From the NCBI GenBank assembly GCA_034231615.1, contig CM067318.1:39187269-39251268 (forward strand): 64,000 bases of DNA, in the 5' to 3' direction. Source of the stretch: Meghimatium bilineatum (lineage: Eukaryota; Mollusca; Gastropoda; Stylommatophora; Philomycidae). Positions 1 through 11,125 of the stretch are shown piece by piece. The notes under the pieces were generated by a model. The model saw nothing but the letters and a program-made list of their open reading frames with translations. It made no database searches and was not told the origin of the DNA. A program made the translations under genes and the position numbers. Positions within the stretch are counted from its first letter, which is position 1, and every line of letters starts with the position of its first letter.

Positions 1-2045
1 TACTAGGAAGAGGGTAGGAGAGATCACTCCTCCTTGAGGTACTCCTTGTTGCAGAGTAACACGTTTGCTTAGTTTACCACCTACTTGCAGTGCGGTAGCA
101 GAGGAAATCTTTTATCCAGCTAAACATTCTGCCTTCAATTTTGTTTTTGAGAAGCTTGAAGAGGACTCCCTCTTTCCACACCTTATCGAAGGCCTTACTT
201 AAGTCCTTAAAAGTAGCCAGCACTTTTTCCTTCTTTTGGAAAGCATTTTCGATTTCCAGTGCTAGGTATGTAAGCTGGTCTTCAGTGCTTCGATTTTTCC
301 TATAGGCTGACTGTGTCTGGTGAGCTTTTGGTTTTCTTCTAGGTATTTTATCAGTCTAGAGTTGACCATTCTCTCCATTGTTTTCCCTATGCAACTCAAG
401 AGGCTGACTGGTCGGTAGCTTGACTTGCTTGTTTTTCCTTTTTGTTTTTTCCCAATTAGGATGATGACAGCTTCATGCCATAAGTCTGGATTTTTATCAG
501 TTTTCCATGATTGGTTGAAGATGGTAAGGAGCTTGTTTCTGCTGATTGGCCCTAGGTTCCTGATCATATCATTGGTTATGATGTCTTTTCCTGGGGCCTT
601 TTTGGTTTTTAGTTTTCCTATGGCACCATTTAGTTCTGCGATGGTGAAGGCTGTCTTCATGCAGGGCTCTGGATTTTGATTCTTCAGTTTTCTTGTAATT
701 TCTTTTTTGACTTCTTTGATACATGTATAAGAGAGTGTTGTTGTGCTTTCTTCCTTGTAGAAGTCAGCTAAAATGTTTGCTGCCATTTTCCCTGTGTGGA
801 ATTTTCCCTCTTCTTCGATGACAGTCTTGTAGTGTGAATTCTTTGTTTTTTCATTTAGAGTTCTTGTAAGATTCCATAGTTTACTTGTGTCTTTTGTCAT
901 GTTTAGACTGCTGGTCTTTTCATGCCAGCTCTTTTGTATCTCTGTTCTTTTCTGCTCATTGAACGTGTGTTTGATTTCATTGTGTTTCTTTGTGTTTTCT
1001 GCTGTAGGGTTTTGCTCCATTTTATGTCTTGCATCATTCAGCTCGTTATGCAATTTTTCTAGAGTCTCACTCCAATAAGACTTGTATTCTCTTCGTCTGC
1101 CCCTTGGGATTGCCTTCTGTGCAGATTGTAGTATCACTTTGTTTATTTGTGAGATGTTGTGGTTTATGTTGTTAGTGAGGGTGATATTCTGGCAAAGCTG
1201 GTCTGTTTGTTCACTGAAGAGGGTCCAATTTGCTTTTTTGAAGTTCCAGCTTGGAGACATGCTGTGATGTCCTGTTCTTCCTGACTTGGCGATTTGCAGG
1301 ATGACTGGTACATGGTCACTTCCTCCCAGTTGACATTCTACTGTTCTTGTAATGTGTCTATCTATGTCATCTGTTGCCATGGCAAGGTCTGGTGAGCTAG
1401 TTTTTTTCCAGACTCTGGAGTAGAATGTTGGTGTATCATCTGGCTGGTTTATTAGAATTAGTTTATTTTCCATCATCCAGTCTTCAATCTCTCCACCCCT
1501 TTGATCCATATCCTCGTAGCCCCAGCTTGGTGAATGGCCATTGAAGTCACCTACTATTAGGTGACTCGATTCCTCTATCTTTAGTTTACAAAGTTCCATT
1601 TTGGTGGCAGGAGGGCTGTAGCAGTTTGTTATTGATATTTCTCCACCAGGTAGCAACAATTTTACTGTTATAACTCGTATGTTCCAGTTCTCCTTCTCCG
1701 AATCTTTTAACTTCTGCTGCTGGTATTGATGTTTTTACTAACGTCAGTATACCTCCCTTGACTCTTTTGAGTCGATCTTGGCGGAAGGACTCATAACCTC
1801 GAACAAAGAATCTCTGTGTATCCTTTAGGTGCGTCTCTTGAATGCATATTATGTCAATCTGGTTTTTCCACAGAATTCCTGTAGCTCAGGCTTTTTGTTT
1901 CGCACTCCTTCTGCATTCCACTGAGCAACTCTGAGGTATTTGGTTTGGTTTGGTTTGGTCAGTAGCACTACTCTGCTTTCCCCTGACCTCCAGGTTAGCA
2001 GAGGCACCGGTCGCTTGGGTGGGCCCTTTCGAGGCAAGGGGCCCG
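1..2045 (-). mobile_element. LINE-A copy 1: endonuclease-RT ORF2 remnant (Jockey-like)
   Basis: Degenerate ORF2 of a non-LTR retrotransposon, read right to left and cut off by the window's left edge. The apurinic-type endonuclease starts with VAQWNAEGVRNKKPELQEF (about 1955-1870), then ICIQETHL (about 1850-1825), VGDFNGHSPSWG (about 1560-1525) and the SDHVPV box (about 1320-1300). The RT follows with KKAPGKDIITND (about 600), SYRPVSLLSCIGKTMERMV (about 425-370), FKDLSKAFDKVW (about 215-180) and QGVPQGGVISP (about 55-20). The catalytic YADD box lies outside the window. The longest intact piece is 262-1659. Frame changes near 1870, 1690 and 310 break the ORF, so it is inactive. The RT wording resembles the Jockey group, but the clade is inferred from memory. 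Confidence 0.9.
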
Positions 2046-2578
2046 GCTCCGCTCCTCCCCGGTTTTCGCTGATAGGAGCGACGCCATGATGACAGGGTTA
2101 ATTGTCGCAAGACCACATTTCTGTAAAAGCGTGTGTGCCCTAATTTATCCCAGTATCTGCGCCATCGCTGGCTAACACACTCCGTCTTCGGCAGGCTGGG
2201 TTGTGATTTTCCTGTCTGGACTGTCTCCCCTAGCCTTTCCATCTCCCGATGGTGATTGCAAGGCAGCAATTTTAAAAAAAAAATCCCCCTCCCCTTGCAC
2301 GCTCCTGACTTGGAGTTAATAACTCCATGCCAGCAGCGTGAGCTTATAGCGGCTCATACTCGCTTGAAGCTGCCCGTCACTGGACACATGAGGTATTTCA
2401 GTGGGGATATCAGCACCGACTGATATCCCGCCCCGTCCTGGTGGGCAGTAACACCGGTTTGGTCCGCGGCTGCATAATTGCAGCAAGCACTCCATATATA
2501 GACATCTATGGAGTGCCCTCCACCATCCGCCACCTGTGGACGCGCCTGGTAGTGGTCGGTAGCACCCCCCAAGGAAAA
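2046..2578 (-). mobile_element. Probable LINE-A 5' leader / ORF1 remnant
   Basis: GC-richer sequence directly upstream of the LINE-A endonuclease on the same strand, with an A-rich run at 2272-2282. It holds short open frames (for example 2316-2585 minus) but no recognised domain. I assign it to the element only from position. It ends where a 26-bp tandem array begins. Confidence 0.45.
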
Positions 2579-3226
2579 CATTCATACCCTCATGTACGAT
2601 GTGACATTCATACCTTCATGTACGTTGTGACATTCATACCCTCATGTACAATGTGACATTCATACTATCATGTACGATGTGACATTCATACCCTCATGTA
2701 CAATGTGACATTCATACCCTCATGTACGTAGTGACATTCATACCCTCATGTACAATGTGACATTCATACTACCATGTACGATGTGACATTCATACCCTCA
2801 TGTACAATGTGACATTCATACTATCATGTACGATGTGACATTCATAATATCATGTACGATGTGACATTCATACTATCATGTACGATGTGACATTCATACC
2901 CTCATGTACGATGTGACATTCATACCCTCATGTACGATGTGACATTCATACCCTCATGTACGATGTGACATTCATAGCCTCATGTACGATGTGACATTCA
3001 TACCCTCATGTACGATGTGACATTCATACCCTCATGTACAATGTGACATTCATAATATCATGTACGATGTGACATTCATACCCTCATGTACAATGTGACA
3101 TTCATAATATCATGTACGATGTGACATTCATACCCTCATGTACGATGTGACATTCATAATATCATGTACGATGTGACATTCATACCCTCATGTACAATGT
3201 GACATTCATAATATCATGTACGATGC
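2579..3226. repeat. 26-bp minisatellite, about 25 copies
   Basis: Period 26 (for example 2603-2628): each unit contains GTGACATTCATA then a variable triplet (CCC, CTA, AAT), then TCATGTACGATG. Variants alternate irregularly and point changes are few, so the array is fairly young. It abuts the LINE-A leader. Confidence 0.95.
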
Positions 3227-3435
3227 AGATAACATTGAAACAATTGCGAATGTACGCGTTGTATTAGATTTAAATGCCGTTTTTATATCAACATTATTCT
3301 GGGGAGAATCGATACAAGATGTAGGGAGATAGGTAGGGAGATTCGGCTGTCAGTCAAATAGTAGTTAGTCTACACTGATAGAGTAGTTTGTTTATTAGGT
3401 TCTGTAATTATGTACCGGAGGGGTATTGTTTATTG

Positions 3436-3893
3436 TGACTTAACCTGTCTGATATTCTTTCTTTATCTCTCACTTACCCCTCTCGCACTCTTTCTTGTTC
3501 TCTCTCCCTCTCCAACTCTCGCTTACTATCTCTTCTTCTCTCACTCCTTATTCTCGCTTAATATTTCTCCATCTCTCATTCTCTCTCATACTCTTTCTTT
3601 CACTATGTCACCATCTCTCTTACTCTTTTGTATCCTCTCTCACTATCTGTCATTCTCTCTTAATCTCTCTCGCCCTCTAAATCTTTCTCTCACCCTCTCT
3701 CTCACTATCTCTCATTCTCCCTTCCACTATCTCATTCAATCTCTCTCTCTCTCACTCTCATTCGCTCTTACTTTATCTTACTCCTTCACTGCCTCACTCT
3801 CTTTTACTTTCATTCACACTCTTTTACTTTCATTCTCTCTCACTCTCGTATACTCTCTTACTCTTCCTTTCTATATATATATATATATATATA
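3436..3893. repeat. CT-rich low-complexity tract ending in (TA)n
   Basis: About 430 bp of imperfect CTCTCT/CTCACT pyrimidine tract followed by about 20 bp of TA repeats (3873-3893). The open frame through it (3410-4003 plus) is a composition artefact. Confidence 0.9.
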
Positions 3894-4195
3894 CCGGAAA
3901 TGTGATCAGAAGGGGTAGACTTCTAGATCAGGGAGCACAGAATGGGACCACTGTCTTCTTTTCAGGCATAGGCATATCGTACAAGGTAACTATGGAAAGT
4001 TGAGGGCTAGGCAGACATCCTGTCACATGTAATAGATTGACAACATTTTACCTTTAATAGGCTGTCAGCCTGTCACCTAGGGAAAACCACCACTATCACA
4101 TCAAGTATCAATTTTTGAAATTTTTCTTCTATCAAATAATCCCCACAGATGCAGGTGAGCAGGCGTTGCACCTTTGTCCTTTTGTGGCTTACTTC
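3894..4195. other. Unassigned sequence
   Basis: About 300 bp with no open frame of note and no match to the repeat families in this window. Confidence 0.4.
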
Positions 4196-4761
<566 letters not shown>

Positions 4762-5205
4762 TTGTCGACCGACATTAACCACCATTACACGCTACTACAT
4801 ACACGAGTACCCAATGAAGCACGTGCTCCCATGCACGCGCACATAAAACTGTTTACCCAGAATTCTAAGTTTCTCACAGAATTGTAGCGTTGAAACATGA
4901 CTATTGGAGGAAGCCTGGAGCAGGGGGAGAGGTGCACGGAAGGGGGTAGACTTATTTATTCCTAGTACTTGGACTAGCAGAGTTCTATCTTTACCAATCG
5001 ATAGATATGCCCATATCTAGAAACCATCTCTAAAGTTAAAACAGGTCGATAAATTTTATATGACAATACAGCGGGAACGAAAACCGTCTCTTTGTACTTG
5101 CAGATAGGAAGAAAGGGGGGAGGATGTTAGTGCTCGGTGAGTATAGGAGGTACCTACTCGCAGACGATTCTGACTGAGAGAGGTGAGGGTGTTATTAAGT
5201 AGGAG
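4762..5205. other. Unassigned sequence
   Basis: About 440 bp with no recognised element and no credible coding frame. Confidence 0.4.
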
Positions 5206-5700
5206 TACGTATGACTGAAATATTGACCGTGAGGAAGGAATTTGATGTTTGTATCTTTTTAAAGTTTGTATTTGAGCTCTCCTGGCTTCACAAAACTATC
5301 ACCAAAATAAACCGCAAGAGAACATATTTTCAACATATAAAAAGACACAATAATTTAGACACATTAATCATGGATGGAAAAAGTTCCAGAAAAAAGAACA
5401 AGATGAAGTCCAAGACTGCGATGGACAGGGCCGGTATTAGGCCATTGCAACCTATGCGGCGGCAGTGGGCCCCGCACTTCATAGGCTCATACATTCATAT
5501 TAGAATTTATTTTATTATCTTCTTCCCTACCCAGACTGGGCCCCGCGCAATCCGTTTCGCATTGGGCCCCCCAATTGTTAGGGCTGGCCATGGCGATGGA
5601 CACGGGATATCGAACACCTTCTGAACAAGAGACTGAAGAGGCTGGACCGTTTGCACAGAACCAAGAAGCTTACAGAATGGAATTGACAACAACGTTCCGT
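5206..5700 (+). mobile_element. LINE ORF2 C-terminal tail, interrupted by a MITE
   Basis: The plus strand reads YFQHIKRHNNLDTLIMDGK (about 5325-5380). This is the 'FGHIKRHDxLLKTLLEGK' signature of RTE-like ORF2 tails seen better at 22.2 kb. A basic stretch follows. The frame is then broken by the hAT-like MITE at 5426-5592 and resumes to about 5700. The open frame 5211-5624 is therefore a chimera and not a gene. Confidence 0.6.
5426..5592. mobile_element. hAT-like MITE, 167 bp, with 8-bp target duplication
   Basis: Starts CAGGGCCGGTATTAGG. The reverse complement of its end is CATGGCCAGCCCTAAC, an imperfect terminal inverted repeat of the hAT type. It is flanked by GCGATGGA at 5418-5425 and 5593-5600, the 8-bp duplication expected of hAT transposition. 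The inside is GC-rich (GGGCCCC motifs) with no transposase. It sits inside a LINE tail whose sequence continues across it. Confidence 0.75.
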
Positions 5701-5704
5701 AAAG

Positions 5705-5748
<44 letters not shown>
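5705..5748. repeat. (TA)n microsatellite
   Basis: About 40 bp of uninterrupted TA repeats at the end of the LINE tail. Confidence 0.95.
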
Positions 5749-5750
<2 letters not shown>

Positions 5751-5774
5751 GGTCTCACTGGCTTCTTGGAATAT

Positions 5775-5835
5775 TGCTTAACCCGTTCTTTTGTGTTCAA
5801 GAAGTCGCCGGTTCGAATCCAGCCCGCGACATCTT
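5775..5835 (+). other. tRNA-like B box (tRNA pseudogene or SINE head)
   Basis: GGTTCGAATCC at about 5810-5820 is an exact pol III B-box/T-loop match. It sits in an imperfect T-arm and is preceded by a TTCTT...AAGAA stem that could be an anticodon arm with an 8-nt loop. I find no matching acceptor stem or clear A box. It is more likely a tRNA-derived relic than a working tRNA. Confidence 0.35.
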
Positions 5836-6074
5836 GCTTACTTGTTTATAAAGTAGATTTTCTCGAAGATACCTGAAGTTAATGTTTGGAGCTACGGAGC
5901 TACCTGTTTTAAGTGGTACTCATAGCCAGAAAATTACCTTGTGCTATCAATTCAAGGATTTTCTTTGTTGCCTCATATTCTTTCACCCTCGGCTGCTCCG
6001 TGAAAAAAACCGGTTTTGAACAAGCTTCCTATAATATATATTGGAATAAGATAGACATACTCATTGTACCGTGA

Positions 6075-6385
6075 ACTAGAACTTGAATCGCCCTTGTGTT
6101 GCCAGGGCTCGAAAGGGGAGCAAAGAATAGCAACACTGTTTACCTTCCACGCATGTCGTAAAAAGCGACTAAGGAGGTTATGGGATGGAGTTGGCTGTCC
6201 AATCCCATATTGGGTCAGTGACCCAAAGCCATGCTGAAATCGGATGTGTCAGGCCAAAGGCGCAGCTATCGCAGCAATGCTGTAAACCTTGACACAGTGC
6301 ATTCCATTCTCCAGACTACATCCTGCTAATCTGCAGGAGTTTGAGAACGAACGTAGAAGAAGAAGAAGGAGTAGAAGAAGAACCT
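6075..6385 (+). mobile_element. SINE1 copy (near full length)
   Basis: Reference copy for the family. In order it holds a 5' segment with GGGAGCAAAGAATAGCAACA, then a conserved GACTAAGGAGGTTATGGGAT box, a self-complementary GGGTCAGTGACCC, a GATGTGTCAGGCC box, GCAGCAATGCTGTAAACC, a CCGGACTACATCCTGC-like segment, and GAGTTTGAGAACGAACG followed by a GAA-rich tail. The GAA tail, the truncated copies and the target duplications at other copies (49.7 and 34.3 kb) mark it as a retroposon. No clear A or B box is seen. Confidence 0.85.
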
Positions 6386-6419
6386 GAATACAATGAAGAC
6401 AATACTCTACGCCTTGTAA

Positions 6420-6592
6420 AATATTTGAAAATTTCATAACTAGTAGTAAAAGCACACATGTAAAACATAGCTAGCAGTAATGACACACATGTAAAATATA
6501 ACTTGTAGTAATGGCACACTTGTAAAACATAGCTAGCAGTAATGACACACATGTAAAATATAACTTGTAGTAATGGCACACTTGTAAAACGT
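6420..6592. repeat. 31-bp repeat (62-bp dimer), about 5.5 units
   Basis: Two alternating 31-bp variants, one with TAGCAGTAATGACACACATG and one with TTGTAGTAATGGCACACTTG. It begins just after the SINE1 tail. Confidence 0.85.
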
Positions 6593-6657
6593 GTGCTGAA
6601 TGTTTATGAAATTCAAAACTTGGAGGTGTAAATAGAATTACCAAAATGAATATAAAT

Positions 6658-6812
6658 TGTCAGAGGATATTCCACATCGTGGCGAATTCCGTACTAACAA
6701 TAACCAAACTGTCAGGGGATATCCCTCGTCGTGGCGAGTTCAGTACTAACAATAACCAAACTGTCCTAGGATATCCCACATCGTGGCGAATTCCTTACTA
6801 ACAAAACTCCAA
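6658..6812. repeat. 52-bp repeat, about 3 copies
   Basis: Units start near 6660, 6712 and 6764, each with GGATAT, CGTGGCGA and ACTAACAA blocks. They diverge by several bases. Confidence 0.85.
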
Positions 6813-7385
6813 CAAAATTTATATGTTTTTTGTGTTATCTTTTTGTTACATTAGTTGTGTTATTTGTTAGTGACTAGTTACACTAGTAACAATATTACAT
6901 TATCCTAGTTATTGACAGAAATTAAAATGCTGATCAGAAGACACGTTGGGAGGGAATAAAATAGTATTGATAAGGAATGTTGATGGAGGATTTTTAGGTT
7001 TTTATTGCACGTATACCGTTGTGATAAGTGGAAACACTGCAGTTGCATAGCAACTGATTGTTTGGAATATGTCAACACTTTGATGATGTGTCTATGTAGC
7101 CACTATGATGGTTTTAAATGGAATAGTCACACACTTGTTGGCGAGAATTGAAAACGGAAAAAGAAAAGCGACACTATGGAAATGGTATCGTGTTTGAGTG
7201 ATACAATGCTCAACTCCCTGTTAACTAGAAATATTTCTTAGTTATCAACGGTTCTTATGCCGATTCTTCCTAAGGAAATGGGTACCAGATCTTCTGGGAT
7301 AGTAAAGGCGTTGGGCTTTCTACTTATCTCTTGATCCGCAAGTATGATGCTGATCAATGAACCCGTATTTCTCATCCATTTACTG
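6813..7385. other. Unassigned sequence with a possible tRNA-like relic
   Basis: No coding frame. At about 7297-7350, GGGATAGTAAAGGCGTTGGG followed by TTTCTACTTATCTCTTGATC resembles the first two arms of a tRNA or tRNA-derived SINE, but the B box is lost. This is recollection-based and weak. Confidence 0.3.
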
Positions 7386-7905
7386 ACAGTTGTAGGTATT
7401 TGGTAAGGTATTTAGTAGGTATTTGATAAGGTATTTGGTAAGGTATTTAGTAGGTATTTGATAAGGTATTTGGTAAGGTATTTAGTAGGTATTTGATAAG
7501 GTATTTGGTAAGGTTTTTGATAAGGTATTTGGTAAGTTATTGGTAGGTATTTGGTAAGGTGGTAGGTATTTGGTAAGGTATTTGGTAGTTATTTGGTAAG
7601 GTATTGGTAGGTATTTGGTAGGAATTTGGTACGGTATTTGGTAGGTATTTGGTAGGAATTTGCTAAGGTATGTGGTCGGTATTTGGTAGGTATATGGTAA
7701 GGTATTTGGTAGGTATTTGGTAAGGTATTTAGTAGGTATTTGATAAGGTATCTGGTAAGGTTTTTGATAAGGTATTTGGTAAGGTATTGGTAGGTATTTG
7801 GTAAGGTGGTAGGTATTTGGTAAGGTATTTGGTAGTTATTTGGTAGGGTATTGGTAGGTATTTGGTAGGTATTTGGTAAGGTATTTGGTTGGTATTCGGA
7901 AATGT
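7386..7905. repeat. Degenerate 10-12-bp GGTATTTGGTA repeat, left block
   Basis: Dozens of imperfect copies of GGTATTTGGTAA with period drift between 10 and 13 bp. The same repeat resumes at 8186, beyond a LINE tail. Confidence 0.95.
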
Positions 7906-8185
7906 ATTCTTCTTCTTCTTTTTTTTCTTCATGTATCTTTCGGTGCTGAGAGGAAAGTGAGTTTACGGTCTTTTGCCCTTCTATTTGCCCCTCTGCTATT
8001 ATATTTTCAAGTGTTTCAAATACACATCTATCGACCTTTTACAATGGCTTACAATAGGTCTACTGTTTTCGTATCGTTTGTTAAGGGTTTCTTGGATAAT
8101 AATTTGCTCTTTCTGGCTAGTTATGTGGCCGAACCATTTAACTTGTTGTTTCTTAATATATTATAATGTTGACGTGATTTTTTTA
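7906..8185 (-). mobile_element. LINE tail inserted in the GGTATTTGGTA array
   Basis: The minus strand reads QQVKWFGHITSQKEQIIIQE (about 8145-8090), the KWFGHI signature of RTE-like ORF2 C-termini. The 3' end lies at the left, next to a (TTC)n stretch (GAA on the element strand). The same 11-bp array flanks both sides, so the array predates the insertion. Confidence 0.65.
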
Positions 8186-8412
8186 AGGTCTTTGGTAAGG
8201 TATTTAATAAGGTATTTGGTAAGGTAAGGTATTTTAAAGATATTGGAAAGGTATTTGGTAAGATATTTGGAAAGGTATTTGGTAAGATATTTGGAAAGGT
8301 AATTGGTAAGATATTTGGAAAGGTATTTGGTACGTATTTTCTAAGGTATTTGGTAGGTTTTTGATAAGGTATTTGGAAGGTATTTTGTAGCTATTTGGTA
8401 CGGTATTTGGAT
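8186..8412. repeat. Degenerate GGTATTTGGTA repeat, right block
   Basis: Continuation of the 7386-7905 array. Several units here carry GATATTTGGAAAGG variants, so this block has diverged from the left one. Confidence 0.9.
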
Positions 8413-8504
8413 CTGAGATTTACTTATTTACTATAATTACCTCAAAACATGGATAAATAAAACTACCATTTTCGTGTGTTATTTCTTAAATTCCGACCGG
8501 ATAC

Positions 8505-8662
8505 TGTAACAAGACAATAGAACAACAACACTTCCATGTAACAAGACAATAGAACAACAACACTTCCATGTAACAAGACAATAGAACAACAATACTTCCA
8601 TGTAACAAGACAATAGAATAACAGCACTTCCATGTAACAAGACAATAGAACAACAGCGCTTC
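8505..8662. repeat. 32-bp minisatellite, about 5 copies
   Basis: Near-identical units containing ACAAGACAATAGAACAACA and CTTCCATGTA. Confidence 0.95.
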
Positions 8663-8765
8663 TAAAAGAATGTAGTGAACGAAACAGAATTGCTTTGTAT
8701 CGCCGTTTAATTTACGCTTATATTTCGACACATCCGATTGCGGCGTTGGTAACTAATACATTCAG

Positions 8766-8925
8766 TGTTATTACCACTTGCACTGAACTGTGCAGATATG
8801 TAACGTGTGAAAACCCCTGCACACTAGAATTGAACTATGCAGGTCTGTAGCTTGTGATACCCCTGCACACTAGCACTGAATTGTGCAGGGCTGTAATGTG
8901 TGAAACCACTGAAGTCTAGTAAGGT
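8766..8925. repeat. 53-bp repeat, about 3 copies
   Basis: Units contain CCCCTGCACACTAG and a following ACTGTGCAGG-like block. They diverge at several positions. Confidence 0.8.
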
Positions 8926-8939
8926 GAAATTGACAAAAG

Positions 8940-9100
8940 AATGATTTATATCATATGCTATAGCATGGCTGCCATCTCTTCGTCTTGCCACATCCGACCA
9001 CCATGTCTTTAGGTTTACCTGGACCCTCTATGGGATAGTACTGCCAGTAATCCAGTTTAGTCGCCTCTTATGATATACATTACAGGTAACAATGTCGATA
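8940..9100 (-). mobile_element. SINE1 fragment
   Basis: Reverse-oriented middle part of SINE1: CACATCCGACC, CCCTATGGGAT-like and AGTCGCCTCTTA blocks in the expected order. The GAA tail end is missing. Confidence 0.65.
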
Positions 9101-9154
9101 TATACTTTGTTGCTATTTTCGTATCCTTGTCCGTTGACGACAGATGTGTCGCAT

Positions 9155-9473
9155 AGTTAGACCAACATATTAACATCATAGATAGATCAACATATTAACA
9201 ACATAGATAGACCAACATATTAACAACATCGACATATCAACATAGTAACAACATCGATAAATCAACATAGTAACAACATCGACATATCAACATAGTAACA
9301 ACATCGATAAATCAACATAGTAACAACATCGACATATCAACATAGTAACAACATCGATAAATCAACATAGTAACAACATCGATAAATCAACATAGTAACA
9401 ACATCGATAAATCAACATAGTAACAACATCGATAAATCAACATAGTAACAACATCGATAAATCAACATATTCA
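9155..9473. repeat. 25-bp minisatellite, about 13 copies
   Basis: Units of AGTAACAACATCGATAAATC plus AACAT. The left copies carry ATTAACAACATAGATAGACC and the right copies are nearly identical, a polarity consistent with growth at the right end. Confidence 0.95.
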
Positions 9474-9489
9474 AGAAGATATGAAAATT

Positions 9490-10440
9490 GGTGAAATGGT
9501 ACGGATCATCATCAAGTGCCATCTCCTCAACGAAGGTTGGCAGCAACAGAACTCCAACAGAACTCCAACATCCCATGTCTCTTGTTTTGGTGGTGAACTC
9601 TGCTGACTGTAATCTGTCCATCTTGTGATGTTACTCTTCCACTTGTATCTTTGTCTACTTCTTACTGACCTCGGCTTTACCCTTAAGTAAGTTCTTCAAT
9701 AAGGTATCATAATTTGTCCAAAATATTTTATTTTCTTGATCTTGATTTCTTCATAGTAAGTGTTGTTAGAACATCTTTGTTTGCTTTCTTCTCTTTCTAT
9801 GATGTTCTCCCTATTCTTCTATAAAACTCAAAGGCATCAATCTTGTCTTCTAATTGTTTGTTTATTGTCCATGTTTTTGAGCCATACATTAATATAGAAT
9901 ATATGTAGCATTTTATAATTCTCATTTTTAACTTGTTTGTAGTTTGTTTAGATGTTAATATTTTCCTCATGTCATTGAAGGTACTTTTAGCCATTCCTAT
10001 TCTCCTTTTAACTTCTGTTTCACGTCTGCCTTCATTTATTATTATGTGTCCAAGATATTGATAATGTTCTACTTGTTGTAGTTTCTCTACGTGTATTTTT
10101 ATATTTAGTTACTGTTCTTCAGTGACTGCTGATTATCATGTTTTTTTTTAAAATTTTATATTCAGTCCATATTCATTACTTAATTTATTGACTTGATTTA
10201 TTAGTCCTTGTAGTTCATGTTCACTTTCTGCTAAAAGAACAGAGTCATTTGCATATCTCAGGTTGTTTATTATTTTCCCATTGATCTTGAGTCCTGTCAT
10301 TCCTTCTATATGTTTAAAGATATTCTCTGTTCAGATATTAAATAAGCTGGATGATAAAATACATCATTTTTGTACCCCTTTTTTATTTATATGTCTGGTG
10401 AATAGCTGTTTTCAAACATTATTCATTTAGTTTGTTTATT
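9490..10440 (-). mobile_element. LINE-B copy: RT and C-terminal region
   Basis: Decayed ORF2. Upstream part (about 10380-10170) reads NNLRYANDSVLLAESEHELQ, so the RT catalytic box is YAND instead of YADD. Then comes HYQYLGHIINEGRRETEVKR (about 10060-10000), followed by the best-kept piece (9797-9994) with MAKSTFNDMRKILTSKQ and IKCYIYSILMYG. The tail runs to a GDGT stop near 9515 and an ATGATGATCC-type 3' end. Several stops and shifts are present. It is RTE-like by motif wording. Confidence 0.85.
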
Positions 10441-10830
10441 AATTTCTAAATAGTCTGTATTTTAACTATATGCCAACTTCTTAAAAAAATTGTACAGAAA
10501 GACTAGCGAATTTCTCCAATACAAAAACGTGTGTTCTGATTGTTGATACCCTGTGCTACAGAGTGATCTGGAAGAATTATTATTATAGTACCAGCGGCGA
10601 CTGATAGATACGAGGCTGACATTGTAAACAGTGGGTAGTTGTATCCTAGAATTGATAAGAAAATCGATGAACCAAGAGACATTTAGACAAAGCTTTGGAC
10701 TATGCTGATAAGGTAAAGTGAGAACTGATTGGTGTACATACGGCAGGGGTACTAACTGGAATAAGTGGCCCGTCTTGATTGTTTGGAGAGAAACGGAATT
10801 TCTTAATTAGGAAAAGAAGATACGGACAGA
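10441..10830. other. Unassigned sequence
   Basis: About 390 bp with no convincing match. The left part could be further LINE-B, too decayed to read. Confidence 0.4.
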
Positions 10831-10834
10831 TTTC

Positions 10835-11010
10835 TTCGTTTTCTTTAGCGTTCATTTTCAAACTCGCGCTGAATCTCTCTTCTATCAGGACTATGGTCCT
10901 ACTAGATTCCCAGCAAGATATACTCCAGAGAATAAAATGAGTTTTGTCGCAATTTTATTTACACCAAGGGCCAATATATCCGTTTTCCGCGAGACAAATA
11001 GTTATAGTGA
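10835..11010 (-). mobile_element. SINE2 copy
   Basis: Reverse-oriented: GCGTTCATTTTCAAACTC (shared 3' domain), then the SINE2-specific module (CTGAATCTCTCTTCTATCAG, GGTCCTACTAGATTCCCAGC), an AGAGAAT block and the ATATCCGTTTTC 5' end. Confidence 0.75.
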
Positions 11011-11059
11011 TGATAAAGGAAAATTTCGTAGAGGGGGAGAGATACCTGGACGATGTGAT

Positions 11060-11125
11060 CCATGATGAGGATGATTTTGATGATTTTGATGATGAGGATG
11101 ATGAGGATGATTTTGATGATGGTGT
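11060..11125. repeat. GAT-rich low-complexity tract
   Basis: Short imperfect GATGATTTT/GATGAGGAT repeat. Confidence 0.85.

Noticed and set aside
425-1267. Plus-strand frames of 60-84 codons over LINE-A
   Set aside because: Shadows of the endonuclease/RT coding strand.
5211-5624. 137-codon gene
   Set aside because: Chimeric frame running from a LINE tail into a hAT-like MITE.
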